From NCBI GenBank assembly GCA_001830645.1, contig MIBM01000195.1:3296-8759 (forward strand): a DNA stretch of 5,464 nt, in the 5' to 3' direction. This stretch comes from Spirochaetes bacterium RIFOXYC1_FULL_54_7 (GTDB taxonomy: Bacteria > Spirochaetota > Spirochaetia > Treponematales > UBA12059). The translations under genes were made by a program, and so were the position numbers. Numbering within the stretch: position 1 is the stretch's first letter; the number at the start of each line of letters is the position of its first letter. This document shows positions 1 through 5,464 of the stretch, piece after piece. The notes beneath the pieces were generated by a model, which ran no database searches, had not been told where the DNA came from, and saw only the letters and a list, made by a program, of their open reading frames with translations.

Positions 1-1
1 A

Positions 2-421
2 AGTGCTGCCCTTGGTACTGTGCATGCCGCTGATTTCGTCAGCCGTCTGCCTCTGGGAATCAGCACAGAGCTTCACGAACGAGGCGCCAACCTGTCCATG
101 GGAGAAAAGCAGCTTTTGTCCTTCGCCAGGGCTGTAGCCTTCAATGCTGAAATCATAATCATGGACGAAGCCACCGCTAGTGTGGACGTGGCAACAGAAC
201 GCAGGATACAGGAAAGCATGGCCGAACTCCTCAAAGGCCGAACGGCCATTATAGTAGCCCACCGCCTGTCATCCATACTCAAGGCCGACAAGATACTTTT
301 CTTCAAGGAAGGCCGCATAATTGCCCAGGGCAGGCATGAAGAACTACTGGCAATCCTGCCTGAATACGAAGAACTGGTACGTCTGCAATTCCCGGACCTT
401 GTGGTGGAGGCAGTCCGATGA
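2..421 (+). CDS. ABC exporter half-transporter, C-terminal part of the ATP-binding domain (5' truncated by window edge)
   Basis: Only the last 139 codons are in the window; the reading frame is open to the left edge, so the membrane domain, Walker A and Q-loop lie outside. What remains is the second half of an ABC ATPase: a signature motif reading LSMGEKQ (nt 92-112), Walker B IIIMDEATASVD with the catalytic Glu at nt 167-169, and an H-loop AHRLSS with the His at nt 260-262, followed by the usual KEGRI..G.H.ELL tail. The signature departs from LSGGQ (Met and Glu replace Gly and Gln), as in the TM288-type subunit of heterodimeric exporters. The stop overlaps the next gene's start as ATGA, so the two are co-transcribed and probably translationally coupled. 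The product is inferred to sit in the inner membrane as partner of the downstream half-transporter. The substrate cannot be read from the sequence; peptides, lipids and drugs are all possible for this family. Confidence 0.93.
   Translation, partial: SAALGTVHAADFVSRLPLGISTELHERGANLSMGEKQLLSFARAVAFNAEIIIMDEATASVDVATERRIQESMAELLKGRTAIIVAHRLSSILKADKILFFKEGRIIAQGRHEELLAILPEYEELVRLQFPDLVVEAVR
406..410 (+). promoter_or_regulatory. Ribosome binding site of the second ABC half-transporter
   Basis: GGAGG lies seven bases before the ATG at 418, inside the last codons of the upstream gene. It supports the first of two tandem ATG codons (418 and 421) as start. It also shows that the second subunit can be initiated independently as well as by coupling through the ATGA overlap. 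Confidence 0.7.
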
Positions 422-2223
422 TGGCCAGCCAGACAAAAGACCCGGGTGCCGAAGCCCCCGGATCCAGGACTCCCGGAACTTCCCACTTGGTCTGGATACG
501 TGCCATCTGGAGTGAAAAGGGTAGCCTCATAGCCATCCTCTTCCTTCTCACCCTCCTGTCCAGCGCTGTTGCAGTCAGCTACCCTTATCTGTCAAAACTG
601 CTGCTGGACACCATTCAGGGATTACTGGAGACTCCGACGACAGGTGATCCCATGCTGGAGGTAAACCGGCTCCTCCTCGTCCTGGTGGCTGTTGGCCTGG
701 CCGGGCTGGTTGCTTCCCTGTTCCCCGGCATCCGGGGCATGACCAATTCAGTCTTCGAGCACCTCATCCGGGGCAAATACTTCCGCCGTATTCTGGGCAA
801 GGACTACAGCTTCTTCTCACGATTTGCCTCGGGTGACATAGTCACACGTCTGACCGACGACATCTACGATTTTCCGAAGCTGTCGTGGTTCCTGTGCTCC
901 GGTATCTTCAGGGCGGTTGAATCCATCAGCAAGGTGGCTTTCTGCCTTACCGCCATGTTCCTCATCAATGCTGAATTGACCCTGTACTCCCTCATCCCGG
1001 TGCCCCTGATGATCGTCATCTTCTACATAACCCAGGACAGGATCTACGACACCTTCCAGAAGAACCAGCAGGCCATCAGCGCCATCAACTCCAGGCTGGA
1101 GATGAGCTTTTCAGGGGTACGGATCATCAAATCCTATGCCTGCGAGGACAAGTACCGCCGCTTTTTCAATGAAGTTCTTGAGACACGGCGCAATACCGAA
1201 ATGGGTGTGGCCAGACTGGAAGCAGTGCTTCACCTCATCTACCAGTATATCGACTACATAGCCCAGGCAGGCATATTCTTTGCCGGCGGCATCATGGCAG
1301 TACGGGGCGAGATTACCATAGGCACCTTCTATGCCTTCTATACCTACCTGAGCATGCTGATCTATCCAATCCTGGACATTCCGCAACTCTTTGTGTCAGG
1401 CAAGCGTGCCTTTGTGAATATAGACCGCCTGGAGGAGATGGCCAACCATCCCGACCCTGAGTTCAGGGAAATCAGACATCCTGTAGACAGGATACAGAGC
1501 ATTGAACTCAGGGATGTCTGTTTTGGCTATGGTGACCGACCGGGTGATGCACTTAAGGGTGTATCCCTGATCATCCACCGTGGCGAAAGACTCGGCGTTA
1601 TAGGACCGGTAGGCAGCGGCAAAACAACCTTGATAAAGGCCATCATAGGCCTTCTGTCACCCCGTTCCGGTGAGATACTGATCAATGGACAGGATCTACG
1701 CGACAGCGATGGCGATTCATACCGTTCCCTGCTAGGTTATGTACCCCAGGAGGCTCTGCTGTTTTCAGGCACCCTGCGGGAGAATATAGACTTCGGCAGT
1801 GATGACCATACGGATGGAAACTTCGGCATGGCCGTGCAGACGGCCCAGCTGACCAGCGAGATAACCGCCTTTGCCGACAAGGAGCATACCCTTGTAGGTC
1901 AACGCGGCATAAGCCTCTCGGGTGGCCAGAAACAGCGTATGGCCATTGCCCGGGCTCTGGCCAGGAAGCCGGAACTACTGCTCTTTGATGATATAACCGC
2001 CAGCCTTGATGCTACCAACGAGGAAAGGTTGATGAACCGCCTGAATGAGCTGTCAGCCGACATTTCGTGCGTGATCGTTTCACACCGGCTCTCTACCCTG
2101 CAATACGTAGACAAGGTGCTTTTCCTGAAGGAAGGCCGGACTCTTGCATTTGGTACCCATGATCAGCTACTGGGCAACCTGGAGTACAGGGAATTCATCA
2201 AAGAAATTACAGGCGACAGTTGA
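418..2223 (+). CDS. ABC exporter half-transporter, TM287-like subunit with degenerate Walker B (heterodimeric exporter)
   Basis: A full-length type IV ABC exporter half of 601 residues (membrane domain fused to ATPase; family members are usually 570-620). After a Pro/Gly-rich N-terminal tail (residues 1-25), six hydrophobic segments lie at roughly 36-57, 84-104, 163-183, 186-205, 270-293 and 300-321. The ATPase starts near 360: Walker A GPVGSGKTT (396-404), Q-loop Gln444, signature LSGGQ (500-504), Walker B LLLFDD (520-525), D-loop SLD (529-531) and H-loop His556. The catalytic Glu after Walker B is Asp525 (codon GAT, nt 1990-1992), as in TM287 and related subunits whose own ATP site hydrolyses poorly. 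Its canonical signature would complete the active site of the upstream partner. It follows that partner with an ATGA overlap. The inferred role is ATP-driven export across the inner membrane; the substrate is unknown. The gene ends 46 bases from the convergent FecR-type gene. Confidence 0.96.
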   Translation: MMASQTKDPGAEAPGSRTPGTSHLVWIRAIWSEKGSLIAILFLLTLLSSAVAVSYPYLSKLLLDTIQGLLETPTTGDPMLEVNRLLLVLVAVGLAGLVASLFPGIRGMTNSVFEHLIRGKYFRRILGKDYSFFSRFASGDIVTRLTDDIYDFPKLSWFLCSGIFRAVESISKVAFCLTAMFLINAELTLYSLIPVPLMIVIFYITQDRIYDTFQKNQQAISAINSRLEMSFSGVRIIKSYACEDKYRRFFNEVLETRRNTEMGVARLEAVLHLIYQYIDYIAQAGIFFAGGIMAVRGEITIGTFYAFYTYLSMLIYPILDIPQLFVSGKRAFVNIDRLEEMANHPDPEFREIRHPVDRIQSIELRDVCFGYGDRPGDALKGVSLIIHRGERLGVIGPVGSGKTTLIKAIIGLLSPRSGEILINGQDLRDSDGDSYRSLLGYVPQEALLFSGTLRENIDFGSDDHTDGNFGMAVQTAQLTSEITAFADKEHTLVGQRGISLSGGQKQRMAIARALARKPELLLFDDITASLDATNEERLMNRLNELSADISCVIVSHRLSTLQYVDKVLFLKEGRTLAFGTHDQLLGNLEYREFIKEITGDS

Positions 2224-2269
2224 AAACCCTGCTCGTATCAAGGTCTGAACTTGTGGACACCAAGGCTTG
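2224..2269. other. Short convergent intergenic gap without a clear terminator
   Basis: The exporter operon (+) and the FecR-type gene (-) end 46 bases apart. The only pairing I see is a 6-bp inverted repeat (ACCCTG at 2226-2231 with CAGGGT at 2271-2276) around a loop of about 39 bases, plus a small CAAG/CTTG element near 2260. Neither is followed by a run of T on either strand, so no standard intrinsic terminator can be called. Confidence 0.5.
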
Positions 2270-3415
2270 TCAGGGTCTTACCACCAAAGCCGCCAGGAAG
2301 AACGGCAGTGACGAAAGTGACATGATGGCTGCCACACGATAGTTGTCCACTGATCTTTCAGGATCGCCAGACTCCATCTGCCAGATGGCGGTTCCAGCCA
2401 GACCGGCGGCCGCCGACACCAGGATGCTTCCCGCTATGATGCCACCTTTCTGAAGGGTAAGTGCCTGCTTTATCCGCATGGACTCAGCCACACCCAGCAG
2501 GCCTGCCGGCAGGACAAACTCCTGCGGGGCAGCTTGGGCGGGAATGACCGCCATCGCAGCTTCATAGCCCTTTGGATAGCCGGTACTGTAGCCACGATCA
2601 AAGGCTTCCTTCAGAAGCGCGGAGCTGATTTCAGATGCTGTGTCAGGCAGTGCAGACCCCTTTCCGTCTCCGGCATCGGCTTTTGCCTCCGCAGAAGCCA
2701 GTACTTCAGGTTTCTCCGGTATGTCTGGCACATTGATCGTCGAAAAATCATTGGTAGACCAAAATTGGAGGATATCGGGCTGTATGGTTGTCTTTTCCGC
2801 TTCTGTCGCGGTATCGACACGGCTGACCACAACCATCTCGCCGGCCTCCAGGGTATACTCCCGCGGAATTGGTTCCAGCCCTTCAGCTGCAAGCGGGCTG
2901 GACCTCAGCAATGCAGTTACTGTTACGGATCCCTCGAATACATAGGTCCTGGTCAGATTCTCCGGAGCCTCCGCCTGCTGTCTGGCTATCACATCAATGC
3001 CGAAATCGGTACCCCTGACGCCTGCAACCGATGTTGCGCTGCGTATGGTGAAGGTATCGGTACCGGCCAGTTTATCTACCTTTGCCCGGACCCGGCCATA
3101 GACCAGGGACAGGGAAGTCTCCCCAGTGACCATGCGCTCCAATCTGAATGTAGTATTTTCTGCCAGTTTGACCACCGCGCTGCCCACATGCAGCCGTAGT
3201 TCAACGAACACGCCCCTACCGGTCTGAACCTGATCCCCTTCCAGCAGTTCAAGGCCAAAGGGATCAGAAAAACCAAGCCGTCTGCCGGAACGGATCACCA
3301 GTACATCATCACCACTTGCAAACTCTATGGTCGCCACGGGTCCTTCCTGGGCAACCAGGGGTATAAAAGAGGAGAACAGGATAAGCAAAACCAAAGCCAG
3401 GATATTTTTTTTCAT
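2270..3415 (-). CDS. Secreted FecR-domain protein with C-terminal membrane hairpin
   Basis: A 381-residue protein. Residues 1-22 form a Sec signal peptide: KK, then a long Leu/Ile/Val core, with probable cleavage after LVA. Residues about 55-165 match the FecR domain (Pfam FecR type), including GDQVQTG (60-66), a short beta-rich core and the hallmark SATSVAGVRGTDF (126-138). An acidic/Ala/Pro-rich linker (about 200-300) follows and carries a small Gly-Tyr repeat, GYSTGYPKGY (275-284). The C-terminus has two hydrophobic stretches (about 325-346 and 360-379) separated by a short charged loop, which suggests a membrane hairpin. Classical FecR is an anti-sigma regulator with a cytoplasmic N-terminus. 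Here the signal peptide, and the absence of any FecI-like sigma factor or TonB receptor in the window, argue against that role. A periplasmic or envelope-facing binding/scaffold domain is the safer reading. The start is supported by AAGGAG five bases upstream. No partner can be assigned from its neighbours. Confidence 0.88.
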   Translation of the reverse strand: MKKNILALVLLILFSSFIPLVAQEGPVATIEFASGDDVLVIRSGRRLGFSDPFGLELLEGDQVQTGRGVFVELRLHVGSAVVKLAENTTFRLERMVTGETSLSLVYGRVRAKVDKLAGTDTFTIRSATSVAGVRGTDFGIDVIARQQAEAPENLTRTYVFEGSVTVTALLRSSPLAAEGLEPIPREYTLEAGEMVVVSRVDTATEAEKTTIQPDILQFWSTNDFSTINVPDIPEKPEVLASAEAKADAGDGKGSALPDTASEISSALLKEAFDRGYSTGYPKGYEAAMAVIPAQAAPQEFVLPAGLLGVAESMRIKQALTLQKGGIIAGSILVSAAAGLAGTAIWQMESGDPERSVDNYRVAAIMSLSSLPFFLAALVVRP

Positions 3416-3420
3416 CGAGA

Positions 3421-3426
3421 CTCCTT
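3421..3426 (-). promoter_or_regulatory. Ribosome binding site of the FecR-domain gene
   Basis: On the minus strand AAGGAG precedes the ATG (3415-3413) by five bases. It is a strong Shine-Dalgarno sequence and fixes the start that carries the signal peptide. Confidence 0.85.
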
Positions 3427-3448
3427 TTCAGGATTCACACCCGATAAA

Positions 3449-3477
3449 AATATACCATGACCAAAGCAGTACAACAA
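3449..3477 (-). promoter_or_regulatory. Sigma-70-type promoter of the FecR-domain gene
   Basis: Reading the minus strand, TTGTTG (3477-3472) and TATATT (3454-3449) are separated by exactly 17 bases. A TG one base before the -10 gives an extended -10 (TGGTATATT). Transcription would start near 3442, giving a leader of about 26 bases that contains the AAGGAG site. Identified by eye only. Confidence 0.6.
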
Positions 3478-3487
3478 GGCGCGGTGA

Positions 3488-3516
3488 TTGATTCGGGTGA
3501 TGACCATGGCTATACT
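3488..3516 (+). promoter_or_regulatory. Sigma-70-type promoter of the unknown gene and murD
   Basis: TTGATT (3488-3493) and TATACT (3511-3516) are separated by 17 bases. Each box is close to consensus. The start of transcription is expected around 3522-3524, only about four to six bases before the ATG at 3528. The promoter is back to back with that of the FecR-type gene; the two -35 boxes are ten bases apart. It would drive at least the unknown gene and murD. Confidence 0.6.
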
Positions 3517-3527
3517 TGAGCATAATT

Positions 3528-4493
3528 ATGGAACAGCTGCTCAATGAAATCAGAATTTCATATATCGACCCCGGAATAAATCAGCTTCTGGGGGAAACTC
3601 CCGAAAAAGCTGAAAATTCGCCCTATGCAATGAGGTTCAACCAGTCCGAAGAATACTTCATCGAGTTTGATACACCGCTGATCATTCCTCATTTTCCTAT
3701 TCACCACGATATCCGCCGTCCTGTACCAGATGCCGACTATGCCCACACCCTGAAAGATGTAATCAAGCAGATGGTTGCCCTTCTGCCGGCCTGTTTTTCA
3801 GGGCTTACCTATTTCTTCGATCCTGCCGAGATACTCAAGCCCTGTTTCTACCGGCTGTACAAGGTAGGTGATGAAACCTACTTGTATCTCCTGCGGCTGG
3901 ATCTCCTTGCCAAGCCCTTCGAGGCTGAGATCATAGAACGGGGCACCAATGACACCACCCAAGCCTATTCCACCCGCCGTCTGTACCTTGAATCGGAGAT
4001 AATACCCCTCGAGGCGGTTATGTGGGAGTCAGGCAAGGTAAAGGCCTTCCGTATCAAACAAATGATATCCCAGACCTGGATAGGAGAGTCGGGAAAAGGT
4101 TACCTGGTGCGTGGCATATGGATGGATACCGACCTGTCCAAGTTCTTCACCAGGTTGTTCGTACCGGCTGACCGCAAGATCTATCCTTATTTTCCGCTGT
4201 TCTGCAAATACAAGACTATCTGCGGGTTTTCACCCATCCTGAGTTCCGAAGGCAGGCGGAACATCATACCACTCCTGCATCATGCCATCAAATTCTTCCT
4301 GCCGGAAATAGAAGGCATACAAGAAGCCCTGAAAAATGAGGATTTTTCACTAAAACTGCCGATTTTCACCTCTCTGCATCAAAAGATACCGGAGGCCTGG
4401 ATGGCTCCGCTGATGAGTTTTTCCGTCGAGGCCTACCTGAACGACCGCGAACACAAGGAGTACGCGCTTCATCATGTACACACCAAGAACTGA
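3528..4493 (+). CDS. Unrecognised cytoplasmic protein encoded directly upstream of murD
   Basis: I do not recognise this protein. From the ATG at 3528 it has 321 residues, with no signal peptide, no convincing membrane segment and no nucleotide-binding or metal-binding motif I can name. It is rich in aromatic and charged residues. Notable stretches are FIEFDTPLIIPHFPIHHDIRRP (44-65), the mixed hydrophobic segment around 77-102, LYLLRLDLL (118-126) and WIGESGKGYLVRGIWMD (184-200). It ends in His-rich ALHHVHTKN. A TTG at 3516 in the same frame would add four residues, but it overlaps the predicted -10 box and has no Shine-Dalgarno sequence, so I prefer 3528. The ATG also lacks a Shine-Dalgarno site within a plausible leader, which fits leaderless initiation. 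Its last 20 bases overlap murD, so the two are likely co-expressed and possibly coupled. A link to envelope or peptidoglycan biology is suggested only by this position. Codon use matches the neighbours. Confidence 0.85.
   Translation: MEQLLNEIRISYIDPGINQLLGETPEKAENSPYAMRFNQSEEYFIEFDTPLIIPHFPIHHDIRRPVPDADYAHTLKDVIKQMVALLPACFSGLTYFFDPAEILKPCFYRLYKVGDETYLYLLRLDLLAKPFEAEIIERGTNDTTQAYSTRRLYLESEIIPLEAVMWESGKVKAFRIKQMISQTWIGESGKGYLVRGIWMDTDLSKFFTRLFVPADRKIYPYFPLFCKYKTICGFSPILSSEGRRNIIPLLHHAIKFFLPEIEGIQEALKNEDFSLKLPIFTSLHQKIPEAWMAPLMSFSVEAYLNDREHKEYALHHVHTKN
4455..4460 (+). promoter_or_regulatory. Probable ribosome binding site of murD, unusually far from the start
   Basis: AAGGAG lies inside the upstream gene, 13 bases before the murD ATG at 4474; the usual gap is 5-9. 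No in-frame ATG, GTG or TTG lies closer, so the long spacer is real if this ATG is used. It may lower initiation and leave murD partly dependent on ribosomes finishing the upstream gene, which stops at 4493. Confidence 0.5.
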
Positions 4494-5464
4494 CTCCATA
4501 TCCGGCAAGAAGGTAACAGTGATGGGTCTTGGCCTGAACGGCGGTGGTCTGGCATCGGCCAGATTCTTTGCACAGCTGGGGGCGATGGTCACTGTCACTG
4601 ATACCCGGGATGAAACCATACTAAAGCCGTCCATTGAGGCCCTTGCCGGCTTACCCATACGTTTTGTCCTTGGCAGGCATGAATTGGCGGATTTCTCCAG
4701 TGCTGACCTGGTGATCAAGAATCCGGCAGTTCGGCCAGATTCGGAATACCTCAGGGCTGCTGCCAGGGTGGAGACCGACCTGTCGGTGTTCCTGACCTTT
4801 TGTACAGCCCCTATTGTGGCCATCACTGGTTCCAAGGGAAAGTCGACAACCGCAAGCGCAACAGCCCATGCCCTCAATGTCTGCGGAATCAAGACCCACC
4901 TGGGAGGCAACATAACCCGCTCACCCCTGGATTTCATAGATGAGGTGAAGCCATCCGATAGAGTGGTACTAGAGCTATCCAGCTGGCAACTCGGAGACCT
5001 GAAAGGCCGCGGTCTGCTGAAACCTCTTGCCGCTGTCCTGACCCGGATAGTACCAGATCACCAGGACCGCTATGGCAACATGGAAGCCTATGTGGCGGAC
5101 AAACGTCTGATCTATGCCGATCAGGAATCTGAAAATTGGACCATCTGCGATGTCGAAGATGAGTATGGACAGTCTTTCGCATCCGAGACCAGAGGCTCGG
5201 TCCTTTGGTACGGCAACAAACTTCCCACTGATGGTTTCGGGATAAGGATATTGCCGGACAGCAGCTGCATCGCACGGCTACCGGGAAGGGATGATGCGGA
5301 GATACTTCCGGCAAGAATCAAGCTTCCCGGGGCCCACAACCGCAGGAACCTGGCTGCCGCAGCCGCCGCAGCCTGGTGTGCAGGCGCAAATCCCGCTGAA
5401 CTGGGACAGGCACTGGCCGGATTCGGTGGGGTTGAGCACAGGCTCGAGGTATTCGCCGAATACG
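4474..5464 (+). CDS. murD: UDP-N-acetylmuramoyl-L-alanine:D-glutamate ligase, 3' truncated by window edge
   Basis: MurD adds D-glutamate to UDP-MurNAc-L-alanine in the cytoplasm, using ATP, in peptidoglycan precursor synthesis. The first 330 codons are present; family members have about 430-480. The N-terminal nucleotide-sugar domain has GLGLNGGG (18-25) and DTR (43-45, matching the uracil-site DTR of E. coli MurD). The central ATPase domain starts near 113 with the P-loop TGSKGKST (118-125), then GGNI (144-147), ELSSWQL (167-173), PDHQDRYG (194-201) and Lys210 in the position of the carbamylated lysine. KLPGAHNRRN (283-292) and GVEHRLE (319-325) mark the entry to the C-terminal domain. GGNI is followed by Thr148 where Gly is usual. 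The start codon is chosen because GKKVTVMGLG follows at the expected distance. The gene overlaps the upstream unknown gene by 20 bases and shares its promoter. MurD, rather than MurC/E/F, is supported by GGNI, ELSSWQL and the N-terminal DTR. Confidence 0.95.
   Translation, partial: MYTPRTDSISGKKVTVMGLGLNGGGLASARFFAQLGAMVTVTDTRDETILKPSIEALAGLPIRFVLGRHELADFSSADLVIKNPAVRPDSEYLRAAARVETDLSVFLTFCTAPIVAITGSKGKSTTASATAHALNVCGIKTHLGGNITRSPLDFIDEVKPSDRVVLELSSWQLGDLKGRGLLKPLAAVLTRIVPDHQDRYGNMEAYVADKRLIYADQESENWTICDVEDEYGQSFASETRGSVLWYGNKLPTDGFGIRILPDSSCIARLPGRDDAEILPARIKLPGAHNRRNLAAAAAAAWCAGANPAELGQALAGFGGVEHRLEVFAEY

Noticed and set aside
73..486. Open frame of 137 codons on the minus strand over the ABC gene junction
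   Set aside because: Antisense to conserved signature, Walker B and H-loop motifs; Ser/Arg-rich shadow with no independent support.
2534..3199. Long open frame (221 codons) on the plus strand opposite the FecR-type gene
   Set aside because: Antisense shadow of a gene with clear domains, signal peptide and RBS. The translated product is Cys/Arg-rich, with no recognisable motif and no Shine-Dalgarno sequence.
3516..3518. TTG as start codon of the unknown gene
   Set aside because: Its first base is the last base of the TATACT -10 box, and it has no Shine-Dalgarno sequence at a useful distance. The ATG at 3528 fits better.
3500..3547. Fifteen-codon open frame (MTMAILEHNYGTAAQ) that could be a leader peptide before the unknown gene
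   Set aside because: It begins inside the spacer of the predicted promoter, upstream of the expected transcription start, and overlaps the next gene in another frame. It shows no attenuator structure.
4350..4937. Open frame of 195 codons on the minus strand
   Set aside because: Lies opposite murD and the end of the unknown gene, both well supported. Its composition is typical of a reverse-strand shadow.
4934..5314. Open frame of 126 codons on the minus strand
   Set aside because: Entirely antisense to conserved MurD motifs, and its product has the Cys/His/Arg/Ser-rich look of a non-coding frame.

Overview
The window looks like ordinary chromosomal DNA of a Gram-negative-type bacterium, most likely a spirochaete of the Treponema/Spirochaeta kind. 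This is an inference from the style of the MurD protein (PDHQDRYG motif, GGNIT in place of GGNIG), the stand-alone secreted FecR-domain protein, and an unfamiliar protein gene placed directly before murD. No rRNA or other phylogenetic marker is present, so the assignment is tentative. Base composition and codon habits (frequent ATA for Ile, AGG for Arg, CTG for Leu) look alike in all genes, so nothing suggests recent transfer. No mobile element, CRISPR array, tRNA or rRNA is visible.

Layout: (1) 2..421 is the 3' end of an ABC exporter half-transporter gene. It overlaps by ATGA with (2) 418..2223, a complete second half-transporter. The two ATP-binding domains are complementary in their defects: the first has a deviant signature (LSMGE) with a normal Walker B Glu, and the second has a normal signature (LSGGQ) with Asp in place of that Glu. 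This is the hallmark of a heterodimeric exporter with one degenerate ATP site. (3) 2270..3415, on the minus strand and convergent with the exporter, encodes a secreted or membrane-attached FecR-domain protein. (4) A compact divergent promoter region (3416..3527) separates it from (5) 3528..4493, an unrecognised cytoplasmic protein. That gene overlaps by 20 bases with (6) murD (4474 to beyond the window end), the UDP-MurNAc-L-Ala:D-Glu ligase of peptidoglycan synthesis.

The genes form three transcription units: the exporter pair (+), fecR-like (-), and unknown gene plus murD (+). The most interesting points are the divergent promoters, which have near-consensus -35/-10 boxes with 17-bp spacers, and the consequence that the unknown gene's mRNA would begin only a few bases before its ATG (a likely leaderless message). 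I do not see a clear undescribed multi-gene system. The unknown protein linked to murD is the best candidate for new biology.
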